NCBI RefSeq assembly: GCF_001280425.1
Contig: NZ_LIUF01000005.1
Location: 62,001-126,000 of the forward strand
Direction: 5' to 3'
Source: Haloarcula rubripromontorii
Lineage (GTDB): Archaea > Halobacteriota > Halobacteria > Halobacteriales > Haloarculaceae
DNA length: 64,000 nt
Shown here: positions 9,103 to 19,529 of the stretch, piece after piece
How positions within the stretch are numbered: position 1 is the first letter of the stretch
Layout of the letters: each line of letters starts with the position of its first letter
The notes under the pieces: model-generated
Databases searched by the model: none
Seen by the model: the letters and a program-made list of their open reading frames with translations, nothing else
What the model was told of the DNA's origin: nothing
Program-made: the position numbers and the translations under genes

Positions 9103-9420
9103 ATGCAATTCTGTGACGAGTGTGGGTCGGTAATGCACACAGAGGGCGACAGCTGGGTGTGTCGCTCCTGTGAAAACGAGACGCCCCGGGACTCGCAAGC
9201 AGAAGCGGCGATGGCGACCCAAGATGCCCAGCGGGACGACGGGGCACCTGCCGTGGCGGACGCGACACGGGACGCCACCGAGACGATGCAAGAGCCCTGT
9301 CCGGCGGACGACTGCGACAGCGACCGGGCCTACTACGAGATGCTGCCGAAGCCGGGCGGCTCCTACGAGGTTCGGCTGTTCACCTGCGTCGACTGCGGCC
9401 ACAAGTGGCGCGAGTCCTGA
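9103..9420 (+). CDS. TFS/RPA12-like zinc-ribbon protein lacking the cleavage dipeptide
   Basis: A 105-residue protein with the two-ribbon layout of archaeal transcript-cleavage factor TFS: N-terminal ribbon C4/C7...C20/C23 and C-terminal ribbon C66/C71...C95/C98 ending CGHKWRES. In active TFS the C-terminal hairpin carries an adjacent Asp-Glu pair that enters the polymerase active site. Here that segment reads EMLPKPGGSYEVRLF and has no DE pair. The first C-terminal knuckle is also widened to C-x4-C. It is probably a polymerase-binding paralogue that cannot stimulate cleavage, possibly a regulator or inhibitor. The flexible linker (about 30-62) is acidic and Ala-rich. Confidence 0.85.
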   Translation: MQFCDECGSVMHTEGDSWVCRSCENETPRDSQAEAAMATQDAQRDDGAPAVADATRDATETMQEPCPADDCDSDRAYYEMLPKPGGSYEVRLFTCVDCGHKWRES

Positions 9421-9685
9421 CGGCGCATCTCACGAACCCCGCCGGGTACATCTTCGCTGACCGCCATATCGCCACCTCAAATCCCGGTAGTGCTCTGTCT
9501 CACGCAGGCCCAGAATCGACTCCGGACCAACTCTCACACTGTTCGTGTCGGTCAACGAGTGGCTGGTTCAACGCCTCCGACACAAAAGAAACGGAGCCTG
9601 TGCTGCGTGGAACCGCTCTATACAGCACGGCAGTTATGTCCCCTATGAGGGGCTGCAATGCGGCTGAAAACAGTACAGCGGCGCG

Positions 9686-10666
9686 TCAGTCCTCGCCGTC
9701 CGCGGTTGCGTTCCCGAGCACGTCGTCGGGTTCGATCCAGATAACGAACTCGTCCTCGTCATCGCGGTCGACGACGCCGTTGATGTAATCGCCGTCGACC
9801 GGGGCGGTGTTCACTTCAGACTCGGCGACGGGGACGACCTGCCGGACCTCGTCGACGATCCAGCCCATCGCACCCTGTTCCTCGAACACGCCTGCGTCGA
9901 AGACGACGATGAGGTTCTCGGTCCCATCGCTGTCGATGTCCATCATCTCCTTGGGGTTGAGGATCGTGGTGATCTGGCCCCGGAGGTCGACGACGCCCTC
10001 GACGTAGTCCTCGGTATTAGGGACGCGAGTGACTGTTTCGCGCTTGACAATCTCCTCGACGTAGTCGATGTCGAGACAGTAGTACTCGTCGCCGAGCGCG
10101 AATTCGAGTACCCGGACCAGTTCCTCTGTCTGGGTCGCGTCGTCGTCGATAGCCGCGGCGCGAGCGCCACCCTCGGTCGTGGCGGTGTTGTCCGACGCCA
10201 TCGCCTCCTCGATGAGTTCCTGGTCCGGCAACTCGACGCCGGTCGGTCCCTGCATCGGGCTGGCCGACGCCGAAAGGTCATCCGTCGGCTGGTCGGCAAC
10301 ACCGGCGTCGACGTTCTCACCGGTCATCTGTGCGGAGGCCTCTGCCGCTCGCTGTGCGGCGGCCATCGCGTCAGTATCGCTCTGGGCAGTGGTTGCGCCA
10401 GCAGCGTTCGCGTCACTGTCGCCGTCGTCAGGAGCCTGTCCATCGGTCGCCGCTTCGTCAGGCGCGTCGTCGCTCTGTGGGGCCGACGGTTCCGCGTCAG
10501 CGGCCCCGACCGGCGTCTCCTCGTTTCCACCGTCGCCGGACTGGTCACTGGACCCCTCCGCGGAGGCATCGTCCGTCTCCTCGGTGTCGTCGGTAGTCTC
10601 TGCCTTGTTCCCCTCGCGCATCTGTCGGATGCGCTCCGCCCTGTCCATACGTTCGTCGTCACTCAT
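9686..10666 (-). CDS. CheW-domain protein with long acidic disordered N-terminus
   Basis: A 326-residue protein. Residues 1-20 form a short basic/amphipathic helix (RAERIRQMREGNK); residues 21-180 are a low-complexity Asp/Ala/Ser/Thr region; residues 183-318 are a CheW domain (LEFALGDEYYCLDI, VEEIVKRETVTRVPN, VEGVVDLRGQITTILN, NGVVDRDDEDEFVIW). CheW couples receptors to CheA in chemosensory arrays. Its ATG overlaps the stop of the parA gene (ATGA), so the two are translationally coupled. CheW paired with a ParA ATPase recalls the bacterial ParC/ParP pair, in which ParP also has a disordered N-terminus and a C-terminal CheW-like domain that localises arrays to poles. Equivalence is inferred from architecture only. 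Confidence 0.92.
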   Translation of the reverse strand: MSDDERMDRAERIRQMREGNKAETTDDTEETDDASAEGSSDQSGDGGNEETPVGAADAEPSAPQSDDAPDEAATDGQAPDDGDSDANAAGATTAQSDTDAMAAAQRAAEASAQMTGENVDAGVADQPTDDLSASASPMQGPTGVELPDQELIEEAMASDNTATTEGGARAAAIDDDATQTEELVRVLEFALGDEYYCLDIDYVEEIVKRETVTRVPNTEDYVEGVVDLRGQITTILNPKEMMDIDSDGTENLIVVFDAGVFEEQGAMGWIVDEVRQVVPVAESEVNTAPVDGDYINGVVDRDDEDEFVIWIEPDDVLGNATADGED

Positions 10667-11565
10667 GCTGGTACCTCTGTGTCGGTAAAGCCGAACTGCT
10701 TGTCGAGTTCTGCGGCGATGTCCTCGAAGACAGCCGCCATGTCACACGATTCCTCTGTCGCGAAGATAGACTGGCCGGCGCTGAACGCGCGCTGCAGCGC
10801 CACCCGCTTGCGGACCTCCCAGACGGGACTGTCCGGGAACGCCATGTTGAACCATTCGAGCATCGTCTCGTCTTCGGATGTCGTTTCAACCCGGTTGGCG
10901 ACGACGCCGAGCGTGTTGATCGACGCGTCGGTCTGGCGCTCCATCGCGGCCATCTGGTCCATCAGCAGTTCGATGGCCCGCTCGGAGGTCGCTTCGGTCA
11001 GTGCGGGAATGAGGACGTTCTGTGCGGCGTACATGCCGGTGTCAGTCAGCTTCCCGTAGAACGGCGGACAGTCGATGATAACGTAGTCGTACTCGGTCTC
11101 AAGCGTCGACAGCGCCCGGTCGAGCGTGTCGAGCGCGTGTGACCCCGTCACCATCTCCGGTGTGATGTTAATAGCGAACGAGGCCAGCGCGCCCTGGTCG
11201 ATATCCCCGCCCTGGGTGTTGACCCGGGCGATGAGGTCGGCGATGGTCAGTTCGTGCTCGGCCTGGAGCATGTCGATGCTGGAGGGGATCACGTCCATCT
11301 CCTCGCCCTCGCAGATAAGCTCACCCAGCGCCGATGGGTCGCCGGTCAGTGCGTCGAACAGCGTCGGCGGGTCGGCGTCGTACGCCTCGACGAGACCGAC
11401 GCCTTCCGTGGCGTTGCCCTGTGGGTCGAGGTCAATAAAGAGGACGTCCCGGCCGCGGTCGTTCAGTGCACCGGCTACGTTGATAGCAACTGTCGTCTTT
11501 CCGGTCCCACCTTTCGCGTTCGTCACACAGAAGCGGGCTGGACCGGTTTCTGATTGCCGGTTCAT
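10663..11565 (-). CDS. ParA/MinD-family partition ATPase
   Basis: A 300-residue deviant Walker ATPase. The signature KGGTGKTT is at residues 18-25 (signature lysine K18, P-loop K23), followed by FIDLDPQGNAT and the switch II/Walker B segment YVIIDCPPF. No C-terminal amphipathic MinD helix is obvious, so ParA is preferred to MinD. The ATG at 11565 (or the adjacent one at 11568) fits the TATA box at 11598-11607; a longer frame would start inside the promoter. It is the first gene of a two-gene operon with the CheW gene, whose start overlaps its stop. This suggests positioning of a chemosensory cluster rather than plasmid partition. Confidence 0.92.
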   Translation of the reverse strand: MNRQSETGPARFCVTNAKGGTGKTTVAINVAGALNDRGRDVLFIDLDPQGNATEGVGLVEAYDADPPTLFDALTGDPSALGELICEGEEMDVIPSSIDMLQAEHELTIADLIARVNTQGGDIDQGALASFAINITPEMVTGSHALDTLDRALSTLETEYDYVIIDCPPFYGKLTDTGMYAAQNVLIPALTEATSERAIELLMDQMAAMERQTDASINTLGVVANRVETTSEDETMLEWFNMAFPDSPVWEVRKRVALQRAFSAGQSIFATEESCDMAAVFEDIAAELDKQFGFTDTEVPA

Positions 11566-11597
11566 CATCCAAGTATCCACAGGTCGACTCCGAGTCA

Positions 11598-11607
11598 CTA
11601 TAAAAAT
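11598..11607 (-). promoter_or_regulatory. TATA box of the parA-cheW operon
   Basis: The minus strand reads ATTTTTATAG, about 33-42 bases before the parA ATG at 11565. It supports the internal start chosen for parA. Confidence 0.6.
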
Positions 11608-11703
11608 GTGGTCCCGATTATCAACCTCGCAACTGGGGGACGGAACACGGACGAAACCGAAACGCCCGCGAGCGTGTGCATGACGGCCGTCTGACGGTGT
11701 GCA

Positions 11704-11712
11704 AGATTTATG
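11704..11712 (+). promoter_or_regulatory. TATA box of the ArlD/E-like gene
   Basis: AGATTTATG lies about 30 bases before the ATG at 11739. It is divergent from the parA promoter, about 100 bases away. Confidence 0.5.
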
Positions 11713-11738
11713 ATTGTGTAGATTGAAGGGTCAGTATC

Positions 11739-12224
11739 ATGACCATCAACCCGCGTGATTACGACCTCGACGAGTTACGGAAGATGGCTCGTCAGCGGGG
11801 CAACGGGATGGGCGACGAGGACGTCCCGGACCCGACAGACCTGGACATGGGGCTTGACGACTCCGATGAAGAGGTGCTTGCGGGGAGTTCGTTCCGCTCC
11901 GGGCTGTACCGTGAACTGTTGCCGTTCCTCGGTGGTGACGCACAGGAGAAACCCTATCTCGAAACACTACCCGAGACCTACGCCGCGGAGTTCGTGGTCT
12001 TCGAGTGGCTCGAGTTCCTGCTGATGCATTCCGGGTATCAGGGGGCCGACGAAGCGCTCGATTACTACCGCTCCATCGACTGGATAACTGAGGCCGTCCA
12101 GGACGACCTCTCGGATTACCTGCTCGGCATCGACGAGTCCGCGACCAACGACGACAACGAGCTGAGCGTCGACGACCACATGCTGAGCCTCGTCTACATC
12201 GCGAAGCTCACCGCGATGACGTAA
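11739..12224 (+). CDS. ArlD/E-domain (archaellum accessory family) protein
   Basis: A 161-residue acidic protein. Residues about 1-20 contain an N-terminal helix (DLDELRKMARQRGNG). Residues 71-130 match the archaellar FlaD/E (ArlD/E) domain: KPYLETLPETYAAEFVVFEW, LLMHSGYQGADEALDYYRSI, WITEAVQDDLSDYLLGI. ArlD/E proteins are cytosolic components that connect the archaellum motor to the chemotaxis machinery through CheF. No other archaellum gene is present in the window, so this is an orphan paralogue. It sits divergent from parA-cheW and upstream of the actin homologue. The domain call rests on the YLexLPxxYxAE...EWLEFL and ALxYYxSIxWI pattern. Confidence 0.8.
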   Translation: MTINPRDYDLDELRKMARQRGNGMGDEDVPDPTDLDMGLDDSDEEVLAGSSFRSGLYRELLPFLGGDAQEKPYLETLPETYAAEFVVFEWLEFLLMHSGYQGADEALDYYRSIDWITEAVQDDLSDYLLGIDESATNDDNELSVDDHMLSLVYIAKLTAMT

Positions 12225-12327
12225 CCTTCGTTTTCAGCAGCAATTCTGTCGGTCGAATCCCTGATATTGGGGGAGACGCAGTATCAGTCACCCGAGGGGA
12301 CAGCTATCAGTCCTGAATACTAGGGAG

Positions 12328-12337
12328 AGGATATATA
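12328..12337 (+). promoter_or_regulatory. TATA box of the actin-homologue gene
   Basis: GGATATATAT lies about 32 bases before the ATG at 12365, indicating that the actin gene has its own promoter despite following the ArlD/E-like gene. Confidence 0.6.
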
Positions 12338-12364
12338 TCGGGCGGTCGACAAGGACGACCGTAT

Positions 12365-13459
12365 ATGAGTGACGAGGATGCGGACGACGACACCGGGTCC
12401 GAATCGGACGCCGGTGTGTCGTCAAGCGGCGCTGCCGCTGTTCCGGTCGGGGTCAAGCTCGGGAGTACCCGGACCGTCATTGCCCTGCCGGGCGAACACG
12501 GCACGGAGAACCGAATCATCAAGACACTGACGTGCATGGCGACGTACGAGGACGCCCTGACCGGCGAGGAGAAAATCCTCTACGGCGAGGAAGCCGCCCG
12601 CGAGTATCCGGACCGCGTCGAGTACATGCTCCGGTCTGGATTGCCCGAGGACGCCGACCGGGCCGATATGACCAAGACGTTCTTCGAGGCGATCATCGAG
12701 GAACACGACATCCCGGCAAACAGCGGCGTCGTGTACGCTATTCCGACCATCGACAATCCGACTGGGCTGGAGAACCTCCAGAACGTCATCGAGAACTCCT
12801 CCATCGGGCTGGAACTCGTCGAGAGCTATCCAGAGTCACTGTGTGGCTCCATCCCGGCCTTCGGCGACGACCTCGAAGCCATCGACGAGATCTTCGTCGC
12901 TGTCAACATGGGGTCGACGAACCTCGAAGCCTCCGCGTATCGCCGCGGCGAGCAACTCTCGCCGTTCACGACGGGCGCAGTGACCGGGAACGAAGTCGAC
13001 CGGATGATCGCCAACTACGTCGAAGAAGAAACGCAGGGCCGTGTCAACATCGACAACCAGACTGCTCGCGAATACAAGGAGGAACACGCCGACTTCGTCG
13101 ATTTCGAGCCGTTCACGGACATCATCCAGCAGCCCGGCGGCGGCTCACACGAGTTCACCATCGAGCGCTCTGTGATGGACGCGGTCAACGAGTACCTCGA
13201 CGACGCCGTCGACGAACTGGCGAACACGTTCCTGCCGGAACTGGCAAACGACTACATGAAGGTGTACCAGCTAGCACTGGACCGGCCGATCGCCATCACC
13301 GGCGGCATGGCCTGCATTCCCGGTATCGTCGACGAGTTCGAGGAGCGACTCAGCGCGGAACTGAACCGCGACATCGAGGTCATCGCCGCCGACGAACCGG
13401 ACGTCGCACCAACCATCGGCGCACAGCGGATCGCGGCGCGTCTCGTCGAGACTAACTAG
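12365..13459 (+). CDS. Actin-superfamily filament protein (salactin/MreB-like)
   Basis: A 364-residue protein with the actin/Hsp70 ATPase fold. Phosphate-1 loop is VGVKLGSTRTVIAL (about 28-41), phosphate-2 loop VAVNMGSTNLEASAY (about 178-192), and the adenosine motif ITGGMACIPGI (about 311-321). The first 25 residues are an acidic disordered tail. It is longer at the N-terminus than MreB and lacks an obvious membrane helix. Haloarchaea have a described actin homologue, salactin, that forms dynamically unstable filaments from the poles; this gene is a good candidate orthologue, though the assignment is from motif pattern and lineage. It lies next to parA-cheW and the ArlD/E-like gene. Confidence 0.85.
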   Translation: MSDEDADDDTGSESDAGVSSSGAAAVPVGVKLGSTRTVIALPGEHGTENRIIKTLTCMATYEDALTGEEKILYGEEAAREYPDRVEYMLRSGLPEDADRADMTKTFFEAIIEEHDIPANSGVVYAIPTIDNPTGLENLQNVIENSSIGLELVESYPESLCGSIPAFGDDLEAIDEIFVAVNMGSTNLEASAYRRGEQLSPFTTGAVTGNEVDRMIANYVEEETQGRVNIDNQTAREYKEEHADFVDFEPFTDIIQQPGGGSHEFTIERSVMDAVNEYLDDAVDELANTFLPELANDYMKVYQLALDRPIAITGGMACIPGIVDEFEERLSAELNRDIEVIAADEPDVAPTIGAQRIAARLVETN

Positions 13460-13851
13460 GGATTCCGCCAGCAGTCCAGCCACCGCTCGATTCTGGGCTC
13501 GGACTGTGCCATTTTGTGACCGCGACCGGTCGAGAGCAGTTCGAATACGTCAGTGTCGATTCCGAGGCCGGTCACCTCAGTTGTGAGGTCACCACCCTGT
13601 CGCTTCTGAGACGGGTTCCCGCCGAGACGAGTACGTGGCATATGCTCGGCTATGAGGGCCTGACACCTAAAGTCAAGTCAGACAGTCGTCTGCCGGCTGA
13701 CGGACGGCGCGGCGAGATACGCGGGTATCGGCGGCCGCGGCCTGATGGGGAACGCGACAGCGCAATTCAGGTGAAGACTGCAGTAATTTACTACACCAGT
13801 ATCAGAATACATAAGTCAAACTCAAGTCTTCAGGTGTATTCTGGCCCGTTA
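13460..13851. other. Gene-poor interval before the PH-like gene
   Basis: These 392 bases hold no convincing gene. A 61-codon minus-strand frame (13456-13641) has no recognisable motif and is doubtful. The last 100 bases become AT-rich and contain AATACATAAG at about 13806-13815, a likely TATA box for the gene starting at 13852. The plus-strand frame that continues upstream of 13852 is Arg/Ser-rich and does not look translated. Confidence 0.5.
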
Positions 13852-15342
13852 ATGGGAAAAATTATCAAATTAAATAATTTAGACGAGGATCCACCGGATA
13901 TTCTCACCCGCACCGGGCCGGGCGGGCTCTTCTCGACTGGCTATCTCCACGACGAGCCAGCACTGGCAGCCGTTGACGACGACGAGACCCCACAGTTCGC
14001 TCTCACCAGCCGCAAGCACGGCGTCGAACTCGGTACGTCAAAGTCTGGTGAGACGGTGCAGCCGGGCAGCAACTACCGCATGATCGGCGTCGTGACGGAC
14101 AGGCGACTCATCGTGCTAGTGGGAAACGACGACGGCGACAGGCGGTTCGCCGTTCCACACGTCGATATCGATCAGGTCGCGGGAGACCATTCGCTGGGAC
14201 ACGGCCAGATCACGCTCCGGCGGTGTGGCGGGACGGAGTGGCGGGTCCACTGTGGCAAACAAGGAATCGTCGACCTGACTGCGTATCTCTCCCATGCGTC
14301 ACAGGCATGGGTTCGCGTCGAGAACATCGTAGACGAGGTCAAGCGGATGCTCGTGAGAGCGACAGAACAGCGCGATTAGGGGGACTACGAGCAGGCACTG
14401 GCGACGGTGCTGGAAGCCGGGGACCGCCTTGACGTGGCCGGCGAGACAGCCACCGAGTTCGGGCCGCCCGGCGATGCGAACGCGCTCGAAGACCGCGTTA
14501 CAACGGTGCGAGACCGCCACACTGCGATGCTCACGGAGGTCCGCCGCAGCCGCGCCCGACGGGCGGTCGACACCGGCGAGCAGCACTGGCGAGAGGGCGA
14601 TTTCGAGGCGGCGTACGACGCTTACGAGGCGGCGCGAGTGGAGTACGACGAGATTCTTTCACTTCCAACGGAGGGCGTGCCCGAACTCGCCGACATCCGT
14701 ACCGAGCGGGACCGACTCGAAACGGTCATCGACGACCTCAAACAGTCGCCGCTGCGCACTGCGGCTGCAGCCGATAACGAGGCTGTCGCGGCGGCGGAGC
14801 CCGCTGCCGCCGCCGAACACTGGGCCAAGGCACTCGAAGCCTACCGTGAGGTCCTCGAACTGGACTGGGGCGCGGACGAACGCCGGTTCGCTGGCGACCC
14901 CGAGCGGGTCCGGGACCGGCTGGGAACCGTCGCGGAGAACCTCGTCACTGCGCGGCGGACAGTCGCGACGGATGCGATGGAGGCAGGGGACTGGTACGCC
15001 GACGCCAGCCAGCCCGACGCCGCGTTAGCGGAGTACAAGACGGCAAAAGCGGCGTTCGAAACTGCCCTTGCAGACGCAAGAGACTGTTATCCGGACGCCA
15101 CCGACCACCTGGAAGCGGAACTCGATGCCGTTGAACAGCGGCTTTCGCGGGCAAAAGCCAGACTCGATGGCGACCCGGTCGACGTGGACGACCGCTTCGA
15201 CAGGACTGAGGCGACGCCGGACCCGGACATCACGACCGCCAACGAGCGCTCGCCGTCGCCGACTGACACGACCGACCGCTCGGATATCGAGGACGGTAGC
15301 ATCGACCCGAAAATCGATCCGACGGAACACGGCGGGTCGTAG
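13852..15342 (+). pseudogene. PH-like and helical-repeat protein gene interrupted by an in-frame TAG
   Basis: One frame runs from the ATG at 13852 to the TAG at 15340-15342, broken only by a TAG at 14377-14379. The first part (175 codons) encodes a pleckstrin-like fold near residues 80-150 (YRMIGVVTDRRLIVLVG, then FAVPHVDIDQV). The second part (about 320 codons) encodes TPR-like helical repeats (EGDFEAAYDAYEAARVEYDEI; DASQPDAALAEYKTAKAAFE) and an acidic tail. Codon use and acidic composition continue through the stop: the residues just after it, GDYEQALATVLEAGDRL, are typical helical repeat. Possible explanations are a nonsense mutation (for example CAG to TAG), a sequencing error, or two proteins with the second starting at GTG 14407. 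The function is unknown. Confidence 0.65.
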
Positions 15343-15525
15343 TCCCTGTTAGCCATCCGTTCTCAGCGACCCGTCCATTGTCTCTGTCCGTTCGCTCTGG
15401 AGAACTGTGTCGCGGTGGCGCTGTCGACACAGATGGGAGTTTCTGCTTCGAGCCATGTGATAAGATAGCATAATTCAGCCGTGTCAGGCCGTCTCCCGCC
15501 CGGACCGACCATGTGCAGGAGAAAA

Positions 15526-15532
15526 TTTATAT
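15526..15532 (+). promoter_or_regulatory. TATA box of the 44-residue zinc-ribbon gene
   Basis: TTTATAT lies about 30 bases before the ATG at 15559, in an AT-rich stretch that stands out from the surrounding sequence. Confidence 0.55.
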
Positions 15533-15558
15533 CCCATAGTAGAATATATACAATTATA

Positions 15559-15693
15559 ATGGATTGCACCAACTGTGGCACGCGGATGTCATACAACGAT
15601 CAGACGACAAAACTCACCGAGTTCGTCTGTCCCAGTTGTCACGAGACCGTCATCGACTGGAAGGCCGAGGCCCGCAACGCCCGCGTCCACTGA
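15559..15693 (+). CDS. Small zinc-ribbon protein (44 residues)
   Basis: Two knuckles, C3-TN-C6 and C24-PS-C27 (MDCTNCGTRMSY ... FVCPSCHETVIDW), would form a single zinc ribbon. The leaderless-style TATA box about 30 bases upstream supports both the gene and this ATG. Haloarchaea encode many such mini zinc-finger proteins and most are uncharacterised. It stands alone between the interrupted PH-like gene and the GH32 gene. A nucleic-acid-binding role is possible but not shown. Confidence 0.72.
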   Translation: MDCTNCGTRMSYNDQTTKLTEFVCPSCHETVIDWKAEARNARVH

Positions 15694-15883
15694 CCGGCTC
15701 CGCTCGCTTTTTCATCGATAGTCCGCTGTCAGCCACTGCTCTGGCTGTTGGTCCTCCCTGACTGTCGCTGAGCTGGGTGCGTCCACACTGTAGGCAGCCA
15801 GTGGGCTGCCGGATGGTTGCTGCCCACAGCAACGCCGTAGTACACAATAGCGTGCATATCCGATCAGAAACGATTGCCGAATG

Positions 15884-15893
15884 TTTTTATATT
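15884..15893 (+). promoter_or_regulatory. TATA box of the GH32 gene
   Basis: TTTTTATATT lies 21-30 bases before the ATG at 15914, an ideal leaderless position. Confidence 0.65.
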
Positions 15894-15907
15894 TCAGACG
15901 GGGATAA

Positions 15908-18025
<2,118 letters not shown>

Positions 18026-18058
18026 CCAGTCCGGGCCAGAATACCGCCGTCCGGTCGG

Positions 18059-19387
18059 TTACTCCTCCGTCCGCGCGCCGTAGCTCCCGGTGCCCGCGTC
18101 GACGCCTTGCCCCCGTCGAATCAGCTCCCGATCCGTCAGTGGGAGTGTTTCGCCGTCCAGCGGGATGTGCCAGTGCCCGAGCGTCCCGATGATACGCGTC
18201 CGGCTCCCCTCGACATCGAGCCGGAGCGTCGGGCCGAGCGAACCGCCGAACCGCCGCATTTGCTCGGACTCGGACAGGTGGGCGATTTCGTCCAGCGTCT
18301 CGCCGGCGAAGTCGTAGTAGTTGAAGAAGCTCTGGACCAGTACCTCGTCGCCGTGGGGAAACGCCATCCACGAGTAGGACTGGAACGGCGCGTTCTCGGG
18401 ATTGGTGACGACGAGGCCGGACTCGTTCAGTGGGACGTAGTCGCCCCGTAGCTCCTCGGCGACGAAGCCGTACAGCGCGTCGAACCCCTTTAGGCCCGGC
18501 GCGAACGTGTGGAGGTGGCTGGAGACGAACAGGTAGTACAGGCCGTCCCGATACACGACGTGGGGCCGTTCGAGTTCCTGATTGACGCCCACAGCATCCA
18601 GCAGCGGGTCTTCAAGCTCCCACGCCAGCGGGTCGCCCGTTGGCGAGCGAGCGATCCCGACGCTCCCGTTGAACTCCTGTAACGCGTCGTCGCCGCCACA
18701 GGCGTCGCTCCCCTCTTGCACTGGCGTGTTCGCCTCGAACAGGAGCCACGTCTCGCCCGTCTCCGGATCCTCGAAGAACCACGGGTCACGGAAAGTGTAG
18801 ATCATCCCGCGGGACTGGTCTTCGCGCTCGTAGCGCTCGCCGTCGGGCCGGAGCAGTTCGTGGTGGGTCCACGGACCGGAGAGTTCGAACCCGTCGGCTG
18901 TGTCGATGGTGCCGCCACCTGCACCGACAATACGCTGGGTGTAGGTCAGGTCGTCGGCCCCCTCCTCGCCGGCCGCAGTGTAGAACAGATAGACGCTGCC
19001 GTCGTCGTCATACAGGGCGGACCCGGCCCACTGGCGCTGCCCCAGCGGGTCCTCGAACACCGGGCCGGCGTTGTGCCAGTTGCGACCGTCGTCAGAGTAG
19101 AAACAGCGGATAGTCGCCACGTCGTGGCGCTTGCCGGGCAACAGGTCCGACGGGGCGGTCAGCGAGAAACAGATCCGGTAACCGTCGACCGTCGCCAGTG
19201 TGCCGTCGCGCTCCCGGAGGAACCAGGTGTCCCAGATATGAACCTCGGGGATCTGTTCGGTTTCCGGCGGATAGACGATGGGGGCAACGGTGTCGTCGGT
19301 GCGCGCAATCCGGCTCGCCTGCTCGCGTGTCCACCCGGCGCGTCCCCTCGTTCCGGGACGGCTCTCGCCGAGTGCCTCGTTTGTCAT
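18059..19387 (-). CDS. GH68 levansucrase/inulosucrase
   Basis: A 442-residue fructosyltransferase that transfers fructose from sucrose to growing fructan or to water. The nucleophile is D53 in HIWDTWFL, the transition-state stabiliser D201 in FRDPWFF, and the acid/base E273 in QELERPHVV; WAGSALYDDDG and LGHWHIP are other family blocks. The length matches the catalytic core of the family. No Sec or Tat signal is visible at the N-terminus, so secretion is unclear. A TATA-like CATTTATAG (minus strand, 19411-19419) lies about 25-32 bases before the ATG. Levan versus inulin product cannot be decided from sequence. Confidence 0.92.
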   Translation of the reverse strand: MTNEALGESRPGTRGRAGWTREQASRIARTDDTVAPIVYPPETEQIPEVHIWDTWFLRERDGTLATVDGYRICFSLTAPSDLLPGKRHDVATIRCFYSDDGRNWHNAGPVFEDPLGQRQWAGSALYDDDGSVYLFYTAAGEEGADDLTYTQRIVGAGGGTIDTADGFELSGPWTHHELLRPDGERYEREDQSRGMIYTFRDPWFFEDPETGETWLLFEANTPVQEGSDACGGDDALQEFNGSVGIARSPTGDPLAWELEDPLLDAVGVNQELERPHVVYRDGLYYLFVSSHLHTFAPGLKGFDALYGFVAEELRGDYVPLNESGLVVTNPENAPFQSYSWMAFPHGDEVLVQSFFNYYDFAGETLDEIAHLSESEQMRRFGGSLGPTLRLDVEGSRTRIIGTLGHWHIPLDGETLPLTDRELIRRGQGVDAGTGSYGARTEE

Positions 19388-19410
19388 ACCTCACGTTGGG
19401 CCGACCACGG

Positions 19411-19419
19411 CTATAAATG
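19411..19419 (-). promoter_or_regulatory. TATA box of the GH68 gene
   Basis: The minus strand reads CATTTATAG at 24-32 bases before the levansucrase ATG at 19387. Confidence 0.55.
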
Positions 19420-19529
19420 TTGTCAGGAGGTACTACGGGTGTTGTATGAAAAATCTCCAATACGTGTGTTCTCGGGATAGGGCTGGCAGAGAAAACAGAC
19501 AGTCGGTAGCCAGAGGGCCGAACAGCACG

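Noticed and set aside
13456..13641. A 61-codon minus-strand frame downstream of the actin gene
   Set aside because: A weak TATA-like match exists, but no motif or typical acidic composition is seen, so it is not reported as a gene.
14377..14379. TAG read as pyrrolysine
   Set aside because: No pyl genes or methylamine methyltransferases are in the window and the protein is not of that kind; a mutation or sequencing error is simpler.
15363..15596. A 77-codon minus-strand frame upstream of the 44-residue zinc-ribbon gene
   Set aside because: It lies in an AT-rich promoter region, lacks any motif and overlaps the start of the zinc-ribbon gene.
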